From Gammaproteobacteria bacterium (lineage in GTDB: Bacteria; Pseudomonadota; Gammaproteobacteria; Steroidobacterales; JABDKV01): DNA of 64,000 nucleotides. Positions 17,120-25,378 of this stretch are shown piece by piece; the first letter of the stretch is position 1, and each line of letters starts with the position of its first letter. The translations under genes and the position numbers were made by a program. The notes below the pieces were generated by a model. It made no database searches. It saw nothing but the letters and a program-made list of their open reading frames with translations, and was not told the DNA's origin. The stretch is from contig JAOTXU010000015.1 in assembly GCA_029862165.1 (NCBI GenBank), forward strand, positions 1-64,000, given 5' to 3'.

Positions 17120-18162
17120 ATTTTGGCTTCCAGATTCGCTCGCGAATCAGCGTTTAGCAATGCCGCTTCGATATCGATCTGACCATTCTTGTACAGTTCG
17201 TACAACGAATCATCGAAAGTTTGCATGCCGGGCTCGGAACTTTCGTGGTGCGCTTCTTTAACGCCGGCGATGTCACCCAACTTGACCAGCTCAGCAATAT
17301 GCGGCGTGTTGATCATGACCTCTACGGCTGCAATCCGTGTACCGTCTTTCTTCGGAACCAGCCGTTGAGAGATTATCGCCCGCAGGTATTGCGACAGATC
17401 CATCAATATCTGTGCGTGTTGTGCCTGTGGAAACATGTTGATGACGCGATCCAGCGTCTCAGCGCTGTTGTTGGCGTGTAAAGTGGAGATTGCCAGATGC
17501 CCGGTACCGGCCAGGGCGATAGCTGACTCCATGGTCTCGCGGTCGCGAATCTCACCAACCAGAATTACGTCGGGTGCTTCGCGCATCGCACTCTTGAGCG
17601 CTTTGCCATAGGAAAGCGTATCGACGCCAACTTCACGCTGATTGATGATGGATTTCTTGTTTGGGTGCAAGAATTCAATCGGGTCCTCAATAGTCAGAAT
17701 ATGATTTGCGGCGTTCTCATTGCGATGATTAATCATACCGGCCAACGTTGTCGACTTACCGGAACCGGTCGCTCCGACCATCAGGATAAGTCCACGCCGG
17801 CGCATGGAAAGATCCATCAATACTTTTGGTACACCCAACTGATCGAGTGTCGGCAGGTCGCCGGTGATATAACGCATCACCATTGCAGGATTACCACGCT
17901 GATGAAAGACGTTGACGCGAAAACGGCCAAGACCCGGCTCTGATATGGCAAAGTCAATCTCGAGTTCACGAGAGAAATAGTCGACCTGATCGTCAGTCAT
18001 CAGCCCCACAGCGGCCTGCTTTATCATCTTGGGAGTCAGCTCGGTCTGATTGACCGGGAGGATCGATCCTTCGATTTTGACCATGACAGGAGCATACGGT
18101 GTAAAGAACAAATCAGAGGCCTGTTTGTCGACCATCAGCTTGAACAACGGCTTGGTATTCAT
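17107..18162 (-). CDS. Third PilT/PilU-family type IV pilus ATPase
   Basis: Secretion-type hexameric ATPase, 351 aa. Walker A GATGSGKSTTLAGMI, Asp box ILTIEDPIEFLH, Walker B ILVGEIRDRETM and His box GHLAISTLHANNS are intact. In place of the PilT AIRNLIRE retraction motif it has PHIAELVKLGDI, closer to PilU. No C-terminal extension. It follows pilU by 18 nt, so it is probably co-transcribed. It is likely an accessory retraction motor; whether it forms mixed or separate hexamers is unknown. The 3' end sits in a tandem duplication. Confidence 0.9.
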   Translation of the reverse strand: MNTKPLFKLMVDKQASDLFFTPYAPVMVKIEGSILPVNQTELTPKMIKQAAVGLMTDDQVDYFSRELEIDFAISEPGLGRFRVNVFHQRGNPAMVMRYITGDLPTLDQLGVPKVLMDLSMRRRGLILMVGATGSGKSTTLAGMINHRNENAANHILTIEDPIEFLHPNKKSIINQREVGVDTLSYGKALKSAMREAPDVILVGEIRDRETMESAIALAGTGHLAISTLHANNSAETLDRVINMFPQAQHAQILMDLSQYLRAIISQRLVPKKDGTRIAAVEVMINTPHIAELVKLGDIAGVKEAHHESSEPGMQTFDDSLYELYKNGQIDIEAALLNADSRANLEAKINFG

Positions 18163-18180
18163 ACTACTTCTGCAGAAAGA

Positions 18181-19341
18181 TCAAAAACCGGAGTCGCCTG
18201 CCTCGCCGTCCATGATGCGAAGCGATTGACCGCCTTCTTCGGTAGCCTGAAACTCGCGTTTGCTTTCCAGTTTTATACGAAGTCGCAATTCGTTTTTTGA
18301 GTCGGAATTTCGCAGAGCGTCTTCATAGCCTACCAGCCCTTCTTCATAAAGCTCGAACAGAGCTTGGTCGAAAGTTTTCATGCCAACGCGATTGGATTTT
18401 GCCATCACTTCCTTGATCTGTGCGACTTCTCCCTTGAAGATCAAGTCCGCTATGAGTGGTGAATTGAGCATTATCTCCATTGCGGCGATCCGGCCCTGAC
18501 CGTTATCTCGCGGAATCAAGCGCTGGGAAATCAGGCCCTTGATGTTCAACGACAGATCCATCAACAACTGGTCCCGCCGTTCTTCAGGGAAAAAGTTAAT
18601 AATTCGATCGAGTGCCTGATTGGCACTATTGGCATGCAAGGTCGCCAGGCACAAATGCCCGGTTTCGGCAAACTGCACGCCATATTCCATTGTATCCTTG
18701 TCGCGAATCTCGCCGATGAGAATGACGTCCGGCGCTTGACGCAGCGTGTTCTTCAGCGCCGCGTGCCATGAGTCGGTATCCACACCAACCTCGCGCTGAG
18801 TGATGACACAACCGCGATGCGGGTGGACATACTCAATCGGGTCTTCAATCGTCACGATGTGACCATGCGAATTTGCGTTGCGGTGGCCAATCATTGCTGC
18901 AAGCGTTGTCGATTTACCCGATCCGGTACCACCGACGATGATAACCAGCCCGCGCTTGCCCATCACTACATCCTTCAGTATCGGTGGCAACCGCAGGTCA
19001 CTGAACTCCGGAATGTCTGTTGTAATCCGGCGCAAGACCGCGCCCATCATGCCCTGTTGGATAAAAGCGTTTACGCGGAAACGTCCGATCGGTTTGGGGC
19101 TGATGGCAAAGTTGCATTCCTTGGTCGAGTCGAATTCCTTGCTTTGCTTGTCATTCATGATCGACCGAACCAAAACCGCGCTTTGCGACGCGTTAAGGAC
19201 CGTCTGTGAAATTGGCTTTACCAAACCATCCACTTTAAGTGCCGGCGGATAGCCTGCAGTGATAAACAAGTCGGATGCTTCGGCCTCGACCATCTTCTGC
19301 AGTAGCTCGCGCATTAGCTTTATTGCCTGATCGCGCTCCAT
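18181..19341 (-). CDS. pilU: Accessory pilus retraction ATPase PilU
   Basis: PilT paralogue of 386 aa, close to the usual ~382. Walker A GGTGSGKSTTLAAMIGHRN, Asp box IVTIEDPIEYVH, Walker B ILIGEIRDKDTM and His box GHLCLATLHANSANQ. The C-terminal extension (LRLRIKLESKREFQ…) is characteristic of PilU. ATG 19341 has AGGAG 6 nt upstream. Second gene of pilT–pilU–third ATPase. Confidence 0.95.
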   Translation of the reverse strand: MERDQAIKLMRELLQKMVEAEASDLFITAGYPPALKVDGLVKPISQTVLNASQSAVLVRSIMNDKQSKEFDSTKECNFAISPKPIGRFRVNAFIQQGMMGAVLRRITTDIPEFSDLRLPPILKDVVMGKRGLVIIVGGTGSGKSTTLAAMIGHRNANSHGHIVTIEDPIEYVHPHRGCVITQREVGVDTDSWHAALKNTLRQAPDVILIGEIRDKDTMEYGVQFAETGHLCLATLHANSANQALDRIINFFPEERRDQLLMDLSLNIKGLISQRLIPRDNGQGRIAAMEIMLNSPLIADLIFKGEVAQIKEVMAKSNRVGMKTFDQALFELYEEGLVGYEDALRNSDSKNELRLRIKLESKREFQATEEGGQSLRIMDGEAGDSGF

Positions 19342-19362
19342 TCAGTTCTCCTGGTAAGCCAT

Positions 19363-20403
19363 TTAGAAATTTTCCTTGATTACCGCTTTGTATCGAGCCT
19401 CTTCGCGGGACACGAGTCCGGCTTTGACGACATCCTGCAAACACTGGTCCAGCGTCTGCATGCCAGCCTGTTGTCCAGTCTGGATCGCCGAGTACATCTG
19501 CGCGATCTTCCCTTCGCGAATCAAGTTCCTGATTGCTGCGGTGCCGATCATGATCTCGTGGGCGGCAATCCGGCCGCCACCATTCTTTTTGAGCAAAGTC
19601 TGCGAAATTACCGCGCGCAGTGACTCTGAAAGCATCGACCGGACCATTTCTTTTTCGCCGGCCGGAAATACGTCGACAACGCGATCGATAGTCTTAGCCG
19701 CAGAACTCGTATGCAGCGTGCCAAAAACCAGGTGCCCTGTTTCAGCTGCTGTCAGAGCAAGACGGATTGTCTCGAGATCACGCATCTCGCCGACGAGAAT
19801 AACGTCAGGATCTTCACGCAAAGCCGAGCGCAGCGCCTCGTTAAATCCGAGCGTGTCGCGATGCACCTCGCGCTGATTGATAAGACACTTCTTGCTTTCG
19901 TGGACGAATTCGATTGGATCCTCGACGGTCAGTACGTGATCAGGGCGCGTATCGTTGATGTAATCAATCATCGCCGCAAGCGTTGTCGATTTACCCGAAC
20001 CGGTTGGTCCGGTAACCAGCACGATGCCACGCGCGGTCAGGGCGATTTCCTTGAAGCTCTTCGGCGCGTTGAGATCTTCAAGACTCAATATCTTGGATGG
20101 GATGGTCCGAAATACGGCACCGGCACCGCGATTGTGGTTGTAGGCATTGACTCTGAAACGGGCGAGCCCGGGAATCTCAAACGAGAAATCCGTCTCGAGG
20201 AATTCCTCGAAGTCCTTGCGCTGCTTGTCATTCATGATGTCGTACACCATGCTGTGCACCTCTTTGTGCTCCAGCGTAGGCATATTGATGCGCTTCATAT
20301 CGCCATCAACACGAATCATCGGCGGCATTCCGGCCGATAAATGGAGGTCTGATGCCTCGTTCTTGACGCCAAAAGCCAAAAGTTGCGAAATGTCAACAGC
20401 CAT
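19363..20403 (-). CDS. pilT: Type IV pilus retraction ATPase PilT
   Basis: Hexameric motor depolymerising the pilus at the inner-membrane platform. At 346 aa it has the family N-terminus MAVDISQLLAFGVKNEASDLHLSAG, Walker A GPTGSGKSTTLAAMIDYIN, Asp box LTVEDPIEFVHE, Walker B ILVGEMRDLETI, His box GHLVFGTLHTSSA and the diagnostic AAIRNLIREGK motif. ATG 20403 has AGGA 7 nt upstream. Divergent from yggS as in Pseudomonas. Confidence 0.97.
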   Translation of the reverse strand: MAVDISQLLAFGVKNEASDLHLSAGMPPMIRVDGDMKRINMPTLEHKEVHSMVYDIMNDKQRKDFEEFLETDFSFEIPGLARFRVNAYNHNRGAGAVFRTIPSKILSLEDLNAPKSFKEIALTARGIVLVTGPTGSGKSTTLAAMIDYINDTRPDHVLTVEDPIEFVHESKKCLINQREVHRDTLGFNEALRSALREDPDVILVGEMRDLETIRLALTAAETGHLVFGTLHTSSAAKTIDRVVDVFPAGEKEMVRSMLSESLRAVISQTLLKKNGGGRIAAHEIMIGTAAIRNLIREGKIAQMYSAIQTGQQAGMQTLDQCLQDVVKAGLVSREEARYKAVIKENF

Positions 20404-20512
20404 AGGATTTTCCTGCGTGAGTTATATCAGGCAAAACAACGCGTTGCATAACAGCCTCGCGCGCCTCTACCATTCGCGCGGCGTAGTATAGCGGAGCGCG
20501 CCGGACGCCAGT

Positions 20513-21193
20513 ATGACGGAAGTCACAGTCACGCTGCGGGTAGTGCACGACCTGATTGCTACCGCCGCGGAGCAAGCGGGCCGGGAACCGACTGATATTC
20601 GTCTGATCGCGGTATCGAAGACCAAACCGGCTCCGATGGTCCGGGAGGCGCTGGCTGCCGGGCAACGCGATTTTGCAGAAAACTATCTACAGGAAGCGAC
20701 CGTCAAAATCCAGGCACTTTCCGGATCCGGGGCCATCTGGCACTTCATCGGCAGGGTGCAAAGCAACAAAACCCGTGACATTGCGACCAATTTTGACTGG
20801 GTCCAGACCATCGATCGGGAACGCATCGCCCGACGACTGGATGCTCACCGGCCTGCCGGACGCCCGGCATTGAATGTCTGTATCCAGGTACGGCTAAGCG
20901 CCGACACGGATCGTCCCGGTGCCCAAATAGATGAAGTTGCTCAACTTGCGACCACTATTGAGACGCTGCCACATCTGCGCTTACGCGGTCTGATGGGTAT
21001 GCCACCACTGGAGACTAACCCCGCTCGAGGCCGGGCCCATTTCGACAGACTCAGATCGATATATGATTGTCTGCGTCAGAATGGACACAACCTGGACACA
21101 CTCTCGATGGGTACCACCGCAGACCTTACTTCGGCCATAGCGGCAGGCGCGACCATGATTCGCATCGGGACCGCAATATTCGGTAGCCGATGA
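20513..21193 (+). CDS. yggS: PLP homeostasis protein YggS
   Basis: Alanine-racemase N-terminal-fold protein of 226 aa carrying PLP on Lys36 (RLIAVSKTKP). Other signatures are FAENYLQEA, WHFIGRVQSNKTRDI, LRGLMGMPPLE and LSMGTTADLTSAIAAGATMIRIGTAIFG. It helps control cellular PLP levels and is often next to proC, as here. No strong ribosome-binding site is visible for ATG 20513. Confidence 0.95.
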   Translation: MTEVTVTLRVVHDLIATAAEQAGREPTDIRLIAVSKTKPAPMVREALAAGQRDFAENYLQEATVKIQALSGSGAIWHFIGRVQSNKTRDIATNFDWVQTIDRERIARRLDAHRPAGRPALNVCIQVRLSADTDRPGAQIDEVAQLATTIETLPHLRLRGLMGMPPLETNPARGRAHFDRLRSIYDCLRQNGHNLDTLSMGTTADLTSAIAAGATMIRIGTAIFGSR

Positions 21194-21244
21194 AGCAGGT
21201 CATCGTTATCCTAGGCAACGTGTTTTGTGGGATGTCAGCAGCCG

Positions 21245-22072
21245 ATGCACGATAGGAGAATCTGTTTTATTGGCGGGGGCAACATGGCCCGTAGTCTGAT
21301 CGGCGGTCTCATTGCCGACGGCTGTCGACCGGATACATTGTGCGCGACCGACCCGGATCCCGAACAACGTCGTGCTCTGTCTCAGTCTTTTGGCATACAC
21401 ACTGTGGCATCGAATGTTGAAGGCGTTAGTCAATGCGAGGTCGTTGTCGCTGCGGTTAAGCCGCAAGTGCTGCCATTGGTTGCACGCGAGATCGCTCGCA
21501 CTGTAACTGAACGTCCGGTGCTGTTGATTTCGATCGCGGCCGGAATTCGCGAGCCTGATATCAACCGCTGGCTGGGTGGTGGCGCTGCCATCGTCCGGGC
21601 GATGCCCAACACCCCAGCATTGCTACGCAGCGGTGTTGCCGCCCTTTATGCAAACGAAACCACAAGTGAATCTCAGCGCGAAGCGGCGGAATCAATACTG
21701 CGTGCGGTCGGTGCCGTCGTATGGCTTGATGACGAGTCATTGATGGACGCGGTCACCGCAGTATCCGGTAGCGGACCTGCGTACTTTTTTCTTTTTATGG
21801 AAATTATTGCTGAAGTTGCCAACCAGCTTGGCTTGTCACCACAAATCTCCCGGTTGCTAACGGTCGAAACGGCGCTTGGTGCGGCCAGAATGGCGTTAGA
21901 AACCAGCGAGGATATTTCGACGCTGCGACATCAGGTCACTTCACCCGGCGGCACGACAGCGGCCGCGCTGGAACTGTTAAATAGCGATCAGTTACGGGAG
22001 TTGATTGAAAAAGCGATCGGTAAAGCCCGCACCCGCTCTGTCGAGCTGGCCGACAAGTTCGGGCAGGACTAG
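21245..22072 (+). CDS. proC: Pyrroline-5-carboxylate reductase ProC
   Basis: NAD(P)H-dependent last step of proline synthesis, 275 aa. Rossmann motif ICFIGGGNMARSLIGGL; VVAAVKPQVLPLVA; IVRAMPNTPALLRSG; C-terminal VSGSGPAYFFLFMEII and HQVTSPGGTTAAALE. ATG 21245 gives the typical N-terminus; GTG 21227, six codons earlier, is an alternative. Confidence 0.95.
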   Translation: MHDRRICFIGGGNMARSLIGGLIADGCRPDTLCATDPDPEQRRALSQSFGIHTVASNVEGVSQCEVVVAAVKPQVLPLVAREIARTVTERPVLLISIAAGIREPDINRWLGGGAAIVRAMPNTPALLRSGVAALYANETTSESQREAAESILRAVGAVVWLDDESLMDAVTAVSGSGPAYFFLFMEIIAEVANQLGLSPQISRLLTVETALGAARMALETSEDISTLRHQVTSPGGTTAAALELLNSDQLRELIEKAIGKARTRSVELADKFGQD

Positions 22073-22075
22073 CGA

Positions 22076-22603
22076 ATGCAGGCGCTCAATTTTATCGTTC
22101 GCACCCTGCTTGAGCTGTATACGCTTGCTTTCCTTTTGCGATTCGTCCTGCAGTGGGCACGCGCCGACTTTCACAACCCGCTGTCACAGTTTATTTTGCA
22201 AGTCACCAACCCGGTCACCCGACCTGTACGACGCTTTATCCCTGGGTGGCGCGGTATCGATCTGTCCACATTACTGATCGCTTACTTGCTGAACGTCGCG
22301 ACGATTGCCGGTAGCTACCTGATATTAGGCGGCTCATTTCCGGATATACCGTCGTTGCTGCTCGCGGCATTGATCGGGTTGGTCGTCATGTTTCTCCGGA
22401 TGTTCGTGTTCCTGATAATCGGTCAGGTATTGCTCTCGTGGTTTGCGCCTTACCATCCGATATCGGGAATCTTGCGCACACTAACCGGACCAATACTGGG
22501 ACCCATCCAGCGAATTGTTCCACCGATCGCCGGTATCGATTTGTCGCCTTTGTTTGCATTGATTGGCATTCAGGCCCTACTGCTCCTGGTCAGCGGACTG
22601 TGA
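22076..22603 (+). CDS. yggT: YggT-family membrane protein
   Basis: A 175-aa protein with two YggT repeats, each a pair of membrane helices with a conserved loop (FLLRFVLQWARADFHNPLSQ, VTNPVTRPVRRFIP; then VLLSWFAPYHPISG, LTGPILGPIQRIVPPIAGIDLSP). Exact role unknown; linked to osmotic protection and to membrane protein or cytochrome assembly in related systems. ATG 22076 begins 3 nt after the proC stop. Confidence 0.9.
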   Translation: MQALNFIVRTLLELYTLAFLLRFVLQWARADFHNPLSQFILQVTNPVTRPVRRFIPGWRGIDLSTLLIAYLLNVATIAGSYLILGGSFPDIPSLLLAALIGLVVMFLRMFVFLIIGQVLLSWFAPYHPISGILRTLTGPILGPIQRIVPPIAGIDLSPLFALIGIQALLLLVSGL

Positions 22604-22914
22604 GCGGATTCAGATGGGATGGTGACAACCTGTTAATCAGTTTGCATGTTCGGCCGCGCGCACGTACAGCAGGCATCGCCGGACCACATGGCGATGCGTC
22701 AAAAATTCGAGTCAATGCGGCACCTGACGGGAACCGTGCCAATCGCGTCGCGTTGCTTGCCAAGACTTTTTCCGTGCCGCGTTCGGCCGTCTCAGTGAAA
22801 AACGAAGCCAGTGGCCGGCGCAAGCGCGTGCGCGTCATGAAGGCGGGCAAGCTGCCATCATTACCCGGTCTTGCGCCCGGAAGTGCTTCTCCGGCAGGCC
22901 GTATTAAACAGTAG
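22600..22914 (+). CDS. yggU: DUF167 family protein YggU
   Basis: A 104-aa cytoplasmic protein of the YggU/UPF0235 family: LLISLHVRPRARTAGIAGPHG, KIRVNAAPDGNRANRVALLAKTF and VKNEASGRRKRVRV. Function not established. GTG 22600 overlaps the yggT TGA as GTGA, which sets the start; the longer open frame from 22438 is inside yggT. Confidence 0.9.
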   Translation: MSGFRWDGDNLLISLHVRPRARTAGIAGPHGDASKIRVNAAPDGNRANRVALLAKTFSVPRSAVSVKNEASGRRKRVRVMKAGKLPSLPGLAPGSASPAGRIKQ

Positions 22915-22969
22915 CGGCGGATAGGCTATAGTAAGCTCGTTCGCCAAATCGTCAGGGAGTAGGTCACGC

Positions 22970-23464
22970 ATGAATATCAAGCTCGTGTGGGCAGCAAGTC
23001 TTTTGATGGCGTCGGTCATCTCGGCCGGCTGTGGAGGCTCAGATCCGGAAAGCAGCGCATCGCGACCCGCAGCGCCGCAGGCCACGGAGCGGTCCAAAGA
23101 CTTTGGTGACTACGTGCTGCACTACAATGCACTGACCACCAACCAGCTTCCAGCAGCCGTGGCAAGCAACTTCGGCATCCCCAGGAGCAAGTCCAGAGCG
23201 ATGCTGAACGTCGTCATGATGCGTAAAGAAGTCGGCACTTTGGGTCATTCGGTCACAGGGACAGTCACGTCCCGAACGACAAATCTCACCGGACAACTCA
23301 AGAACTTAGAGCTACGTCCTCTCACAGAGGGTGATGCGACCTACTACATCGGCAGCATCCAGGTCGCCGATGGTGAAGTTTTGGTTTTTGACATCGAGGC
23401 CACCCCGGATGGATCTACCACCCCGATGACTGTCAAGTTCCAGCAACAGTTTTTCACCAGATAG
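22970..23464 (+). CDS. DUF4426 family lipoprotein
   Basis: A 164-aa exported lipoprotein: signal helix then lipobox VISAGC. The mature part has KDFGDYVLHYNALTTNQLPAAVASNFGIPRSKSRAMLNVVMM, typical of DUF4426, with an all-beta C-terminal half. In Pseudomonas relatives it sits near metX–metW downstream of yggT; here the met genes are absent and it follows yggU directly. Function unknown. Confidence 0.83.
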   Translation: MNIKLVWAASLLMASVISAGCGGSDPESSASRPAAPQATERSKDFGDYVLHYNALTTNQLPAAVASNFGIPRSKSRAMLNVVMMRKEVGTLGHSVTGTVTSRTTNLTGQLKNLELRPLTEGDATYYIGSIQVADGEVLVFDIEATPDGSTTPMTVKFQQQFFTR

Positions 23465-23596
23465 GCGCTACAACAGGCGGAAAACAATCCCGCGGCACGC
23501 TTACCTTAACCCTCATCTTGTGCTACTTTCTCGCCCGAGACGAGGCGAATCGGCTATATATTCAGGTTAAAACGCTCATTCTTAGGAGAACCTCTA

Positions 23597-23917
23597 ATGG
23601 CTACAACTACCACTGGCAAGCCGCCAACCAAAGGCGAGATCATGCGCTTTATTTCTGACGACACAGGTCTGACCCGAAAGGAAGTTGGTTCGGTGTTCGA
23701 CAGTCTGCAGTCACTGATCAAAAGGAATTTGGGTCGCCGCGGTCCTGGCGTGTTCGCCGTTCCCGGCCTGATGAAAATTAAGGTGGTAAAGAAACCGCCG
23801 ACAAAAGAACGTGAAGGAATTAATCCTTTCACTGGAGAAAAAGCAATCTTCAAAGCCAAGCCAGCACGCAAGGTTGTTAAAGTTTCCGCACTGAAAGGTC
23901 TTAAAGACATGGTGTAA
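23597..23917 (+). CDS. HU-like nucleoid-associated protein
   Basis: A 106-aa basic DNA-binding protein of the HU/IHF superfamily, diverged from canonical HU. The N-terminal helices are PTKGEIMRFISDDTGLTRKEVGSVFDSLQSLIKRNL; the arm region is GVFAVPGLMKIKVVKKPPTKEREGINPFTGEK, with Lys/Pro-rich ends. ATG 23597 has AGGAG upstream. A strong terminator follows 25 bp later, so it is probably transcribed on its own and well expressed. Confidence 0.85.
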   Translation: MATTTTGKPPTKGEIMRFISDDTGLTRKEVGSVFDSLQSLIKRNLGRRGPGVFAVPGLMKIKVVKKPPTKEREGINPFTGEKAIFKAKPARKVVKVSALKGLKDMV

Positions 23918-23942
23918 ACTCATGTCGACAAGGATAAAAAAA

Positions 23943-23971
23943 ACCGGAGCCGTTAGCGGCTCCGGTTTTTT
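23943..23971 (+). terminator. Rho-independent terminator after the HU-like gene
   Basis: Perfect 9-bp stem CCGGAGCCG / CGGCTCCGG with loop TTAG, preceded by an A-tract and followed by seven Ts. The A-tract makes it potentially bidirectional. Confidence 0.95.
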
Positions 23972-24037
23972 TATACAAGAACTAAAATCGCGCCAAGGAT
24001 GCCGCTCCTGCGAGCGTACCGCGAGATAAGCACGCCT

Positions 24038-24125
24038 GCGGCGAGAAAAGAAGCCGCGCGTTTGTTTCCGGCGACTGCGTTCCTCGCCGGAGCTGCAAAC
24101 AAATGCCGGTTTCTACGCTCGCCGC
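24038..24125. repeat. Dispersed palindromic element, copy at 24 kb
   Basis: The outer arms GCGGCGAG (24038–24045) and CTCGCCGC (24118–24125) pair perfectly. The inner stem is TTTGTTT…CCGGCGA with TCGCCGG…AAACAAA. The tail carries TGCCGGTTTCTACGCTCG, matching the 5'-end and 38-kb elements. A separate 11-bp hairpin, CGATTTGCGTG / CACGCAAATCG (24209–24238), and a C-rich/G-rich stretch follow. No gene is seen in 23972–24269. Confidence 0.75.
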
Positions 24126-24269
24126 TTTTCGGATTACGCGGGATTTGCCCCGCACCCCAACCAAGAGTTCGGCCTTTGGCCTCACGACAGCGTCGCTACG
24201 CGACTTATCGATTTGCGTGTCTCGATACACGCAAATCGCCCCGGTGGGGGGGAGGGGAAAAGGGGTATC

Positions 24270-24740
24270 TTAGGAGTCGCCTGCGTCGAGTTCCCCCAGA
24301 ACATGGTGTTTCAGACGCACCAGGTCCGCATGCGAGACATACAATAAGTCGGCAATCTTGCGCACGAGATAGTCTTCGTGTTTGTCCAGATGGGCGTCGG
24401 ATAACGCAACCCGCCAGAGCATCTCTACGATAGACTGCTTCTCGGCGGGCTCCAGCTGTTCGTGAAGCAGGCGCGTGAATTCGTGCAAGGAAACCGCCTC
24501 ATTCGCACGGCCGCTTGCCCGGGCCAGTAACTCACGTGCCTCAGCCATATCGAGCGAATAGTGATTCTGCAACGTCCTCACTATCTCATCGTGCTCGCGG
24601 CTGTCCTCCGAAAAATCTGCCCGCGACATTTCCACCAACAAGGCTGCAGTCGCGACCCGCAACGCCTTTTCGTCTGCCCCCTGCTCATCAGCGCTCTTGT
24701 CAGCAGATACACCAAGCAACTCGCGCAGTTTCTTCAGCAC
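24270..24740 (-). CDS. TerB-like helical protein
   Basis: A 156-aa all-helical protein resembling TerB/DjlA N-terminal domains: LRVATAALLVEMSRADFSEDSREHDEIVRTL, then LWRVALSDAHLDKHEDYLVRKIADLLYVSHADLVRLKHHVL, which is the acidic metal-binding-like repeat of the family. Probably cytoplasmic. It is the last gene of an operon with an α/β hydrolase (2 nt apart) and an antiporter. The name reflects fold similarity and does not show tellurite resistance. Confidence 0.75.
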   Translation of the reverse strand: MLKKLRELLGVSADKSADEQGADEKALRVATAALLVEMSRADFSEDSREHDEIVRTLQNHYSLDMAEARELLARASGRANEAVSLHEFTRLLHEQLEPAEKQSIVEMLWRVALSDAHLDKHEDYLVRKIADLLYVSHADLVRLKHHVLGELDAGDS

Positions 24741-24742
24741 AG

Positions 24743-25378
24743 TCAGGCTTCCAGGTGGGCTTTCAATAGATCAAACAAACGCTGTCTCAATTCACGCAAA
24801 CGCCCATGAAAAAAATGATCCACACCATCCATCACTACCAATTCCGGACCGGGCAACAGTGCGTCAACCCAGCTCACGACCGCATCGACATCGACTAATT
24901 CATCGTGATCGCCTTGAACTATGATCCAGGGACATGTCGGTTGTTTCAGCGTTGCAACGTCGAAGCGCTGAACCGGCACGGCGACCGATACCAAACCCGC
25001 GGGGGATTCATCAGCACTGGCGCGTAGCGCCACGTAAGCACCAAAGGAAAAACCTGCCAACCATAAGGGACGATCCGGCCAGCGTCGGCGCGCCCACGCG
25101 ACGACAGAGCGCGCATCGCCGGTTTCGCCTATCGCATCCGCGTACTCGCCTTGACTGTTTCCGACACCACGAAAATTAAACCTTATCGCGGCGAAGGCGG
25201 CGTCATTGAAGACACGCGCCAGGGTGTGTACCACTTTGTTGGACATGGTCCCCTGATACAGCGGATGAGGGTGACAGATGACCGCAATCCCGACAGGCGC
25301 CTCGGGTGACTCAACCAGGGTCTCTAGGGTGCCCACGGGGCCATCGACCGTGAGATGTTCAGCGCGGGGTCGCTTCAT
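24743..25378 (-). CDS. α/β-hydrolase, dienelactone hydrolase-like
   Basis: A 211-aa cytoplasmic hydrolase. The nucleophile Ser is in LAGFSFGAYVALRAS, the acid in VQGDHDELVD and the catalytic His in MDGVDHFFHG. The oxyanion region is VICHPHPLYQGTMSNKVV and AIRFNFRGVGNSQG. This subfamily (YdeN/CC3688-like) has no agreed substrate. Its ATG overlaps the antiporter stop by 4 bp. Confidence 0.85.
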   Translation of the reverse strand: MKRPRAEHLTVDGPVGTLETLVESPEAPVGIAVICHPHPLYQGTMSNKVVHTLARVFNDAAFAAIRFNFRGVGNSQGEYADAIGETGDARSVVAWARRRWPDRPLWLAGFSFGAYVALRASADESPAGLVSVAVPVQRFDVATLKQPTCPWIIVQGDHDELVDVDAVVSWVDALLPGPELVVMDGVDHFFHGRLRELRQRLFDLLKAHLEA

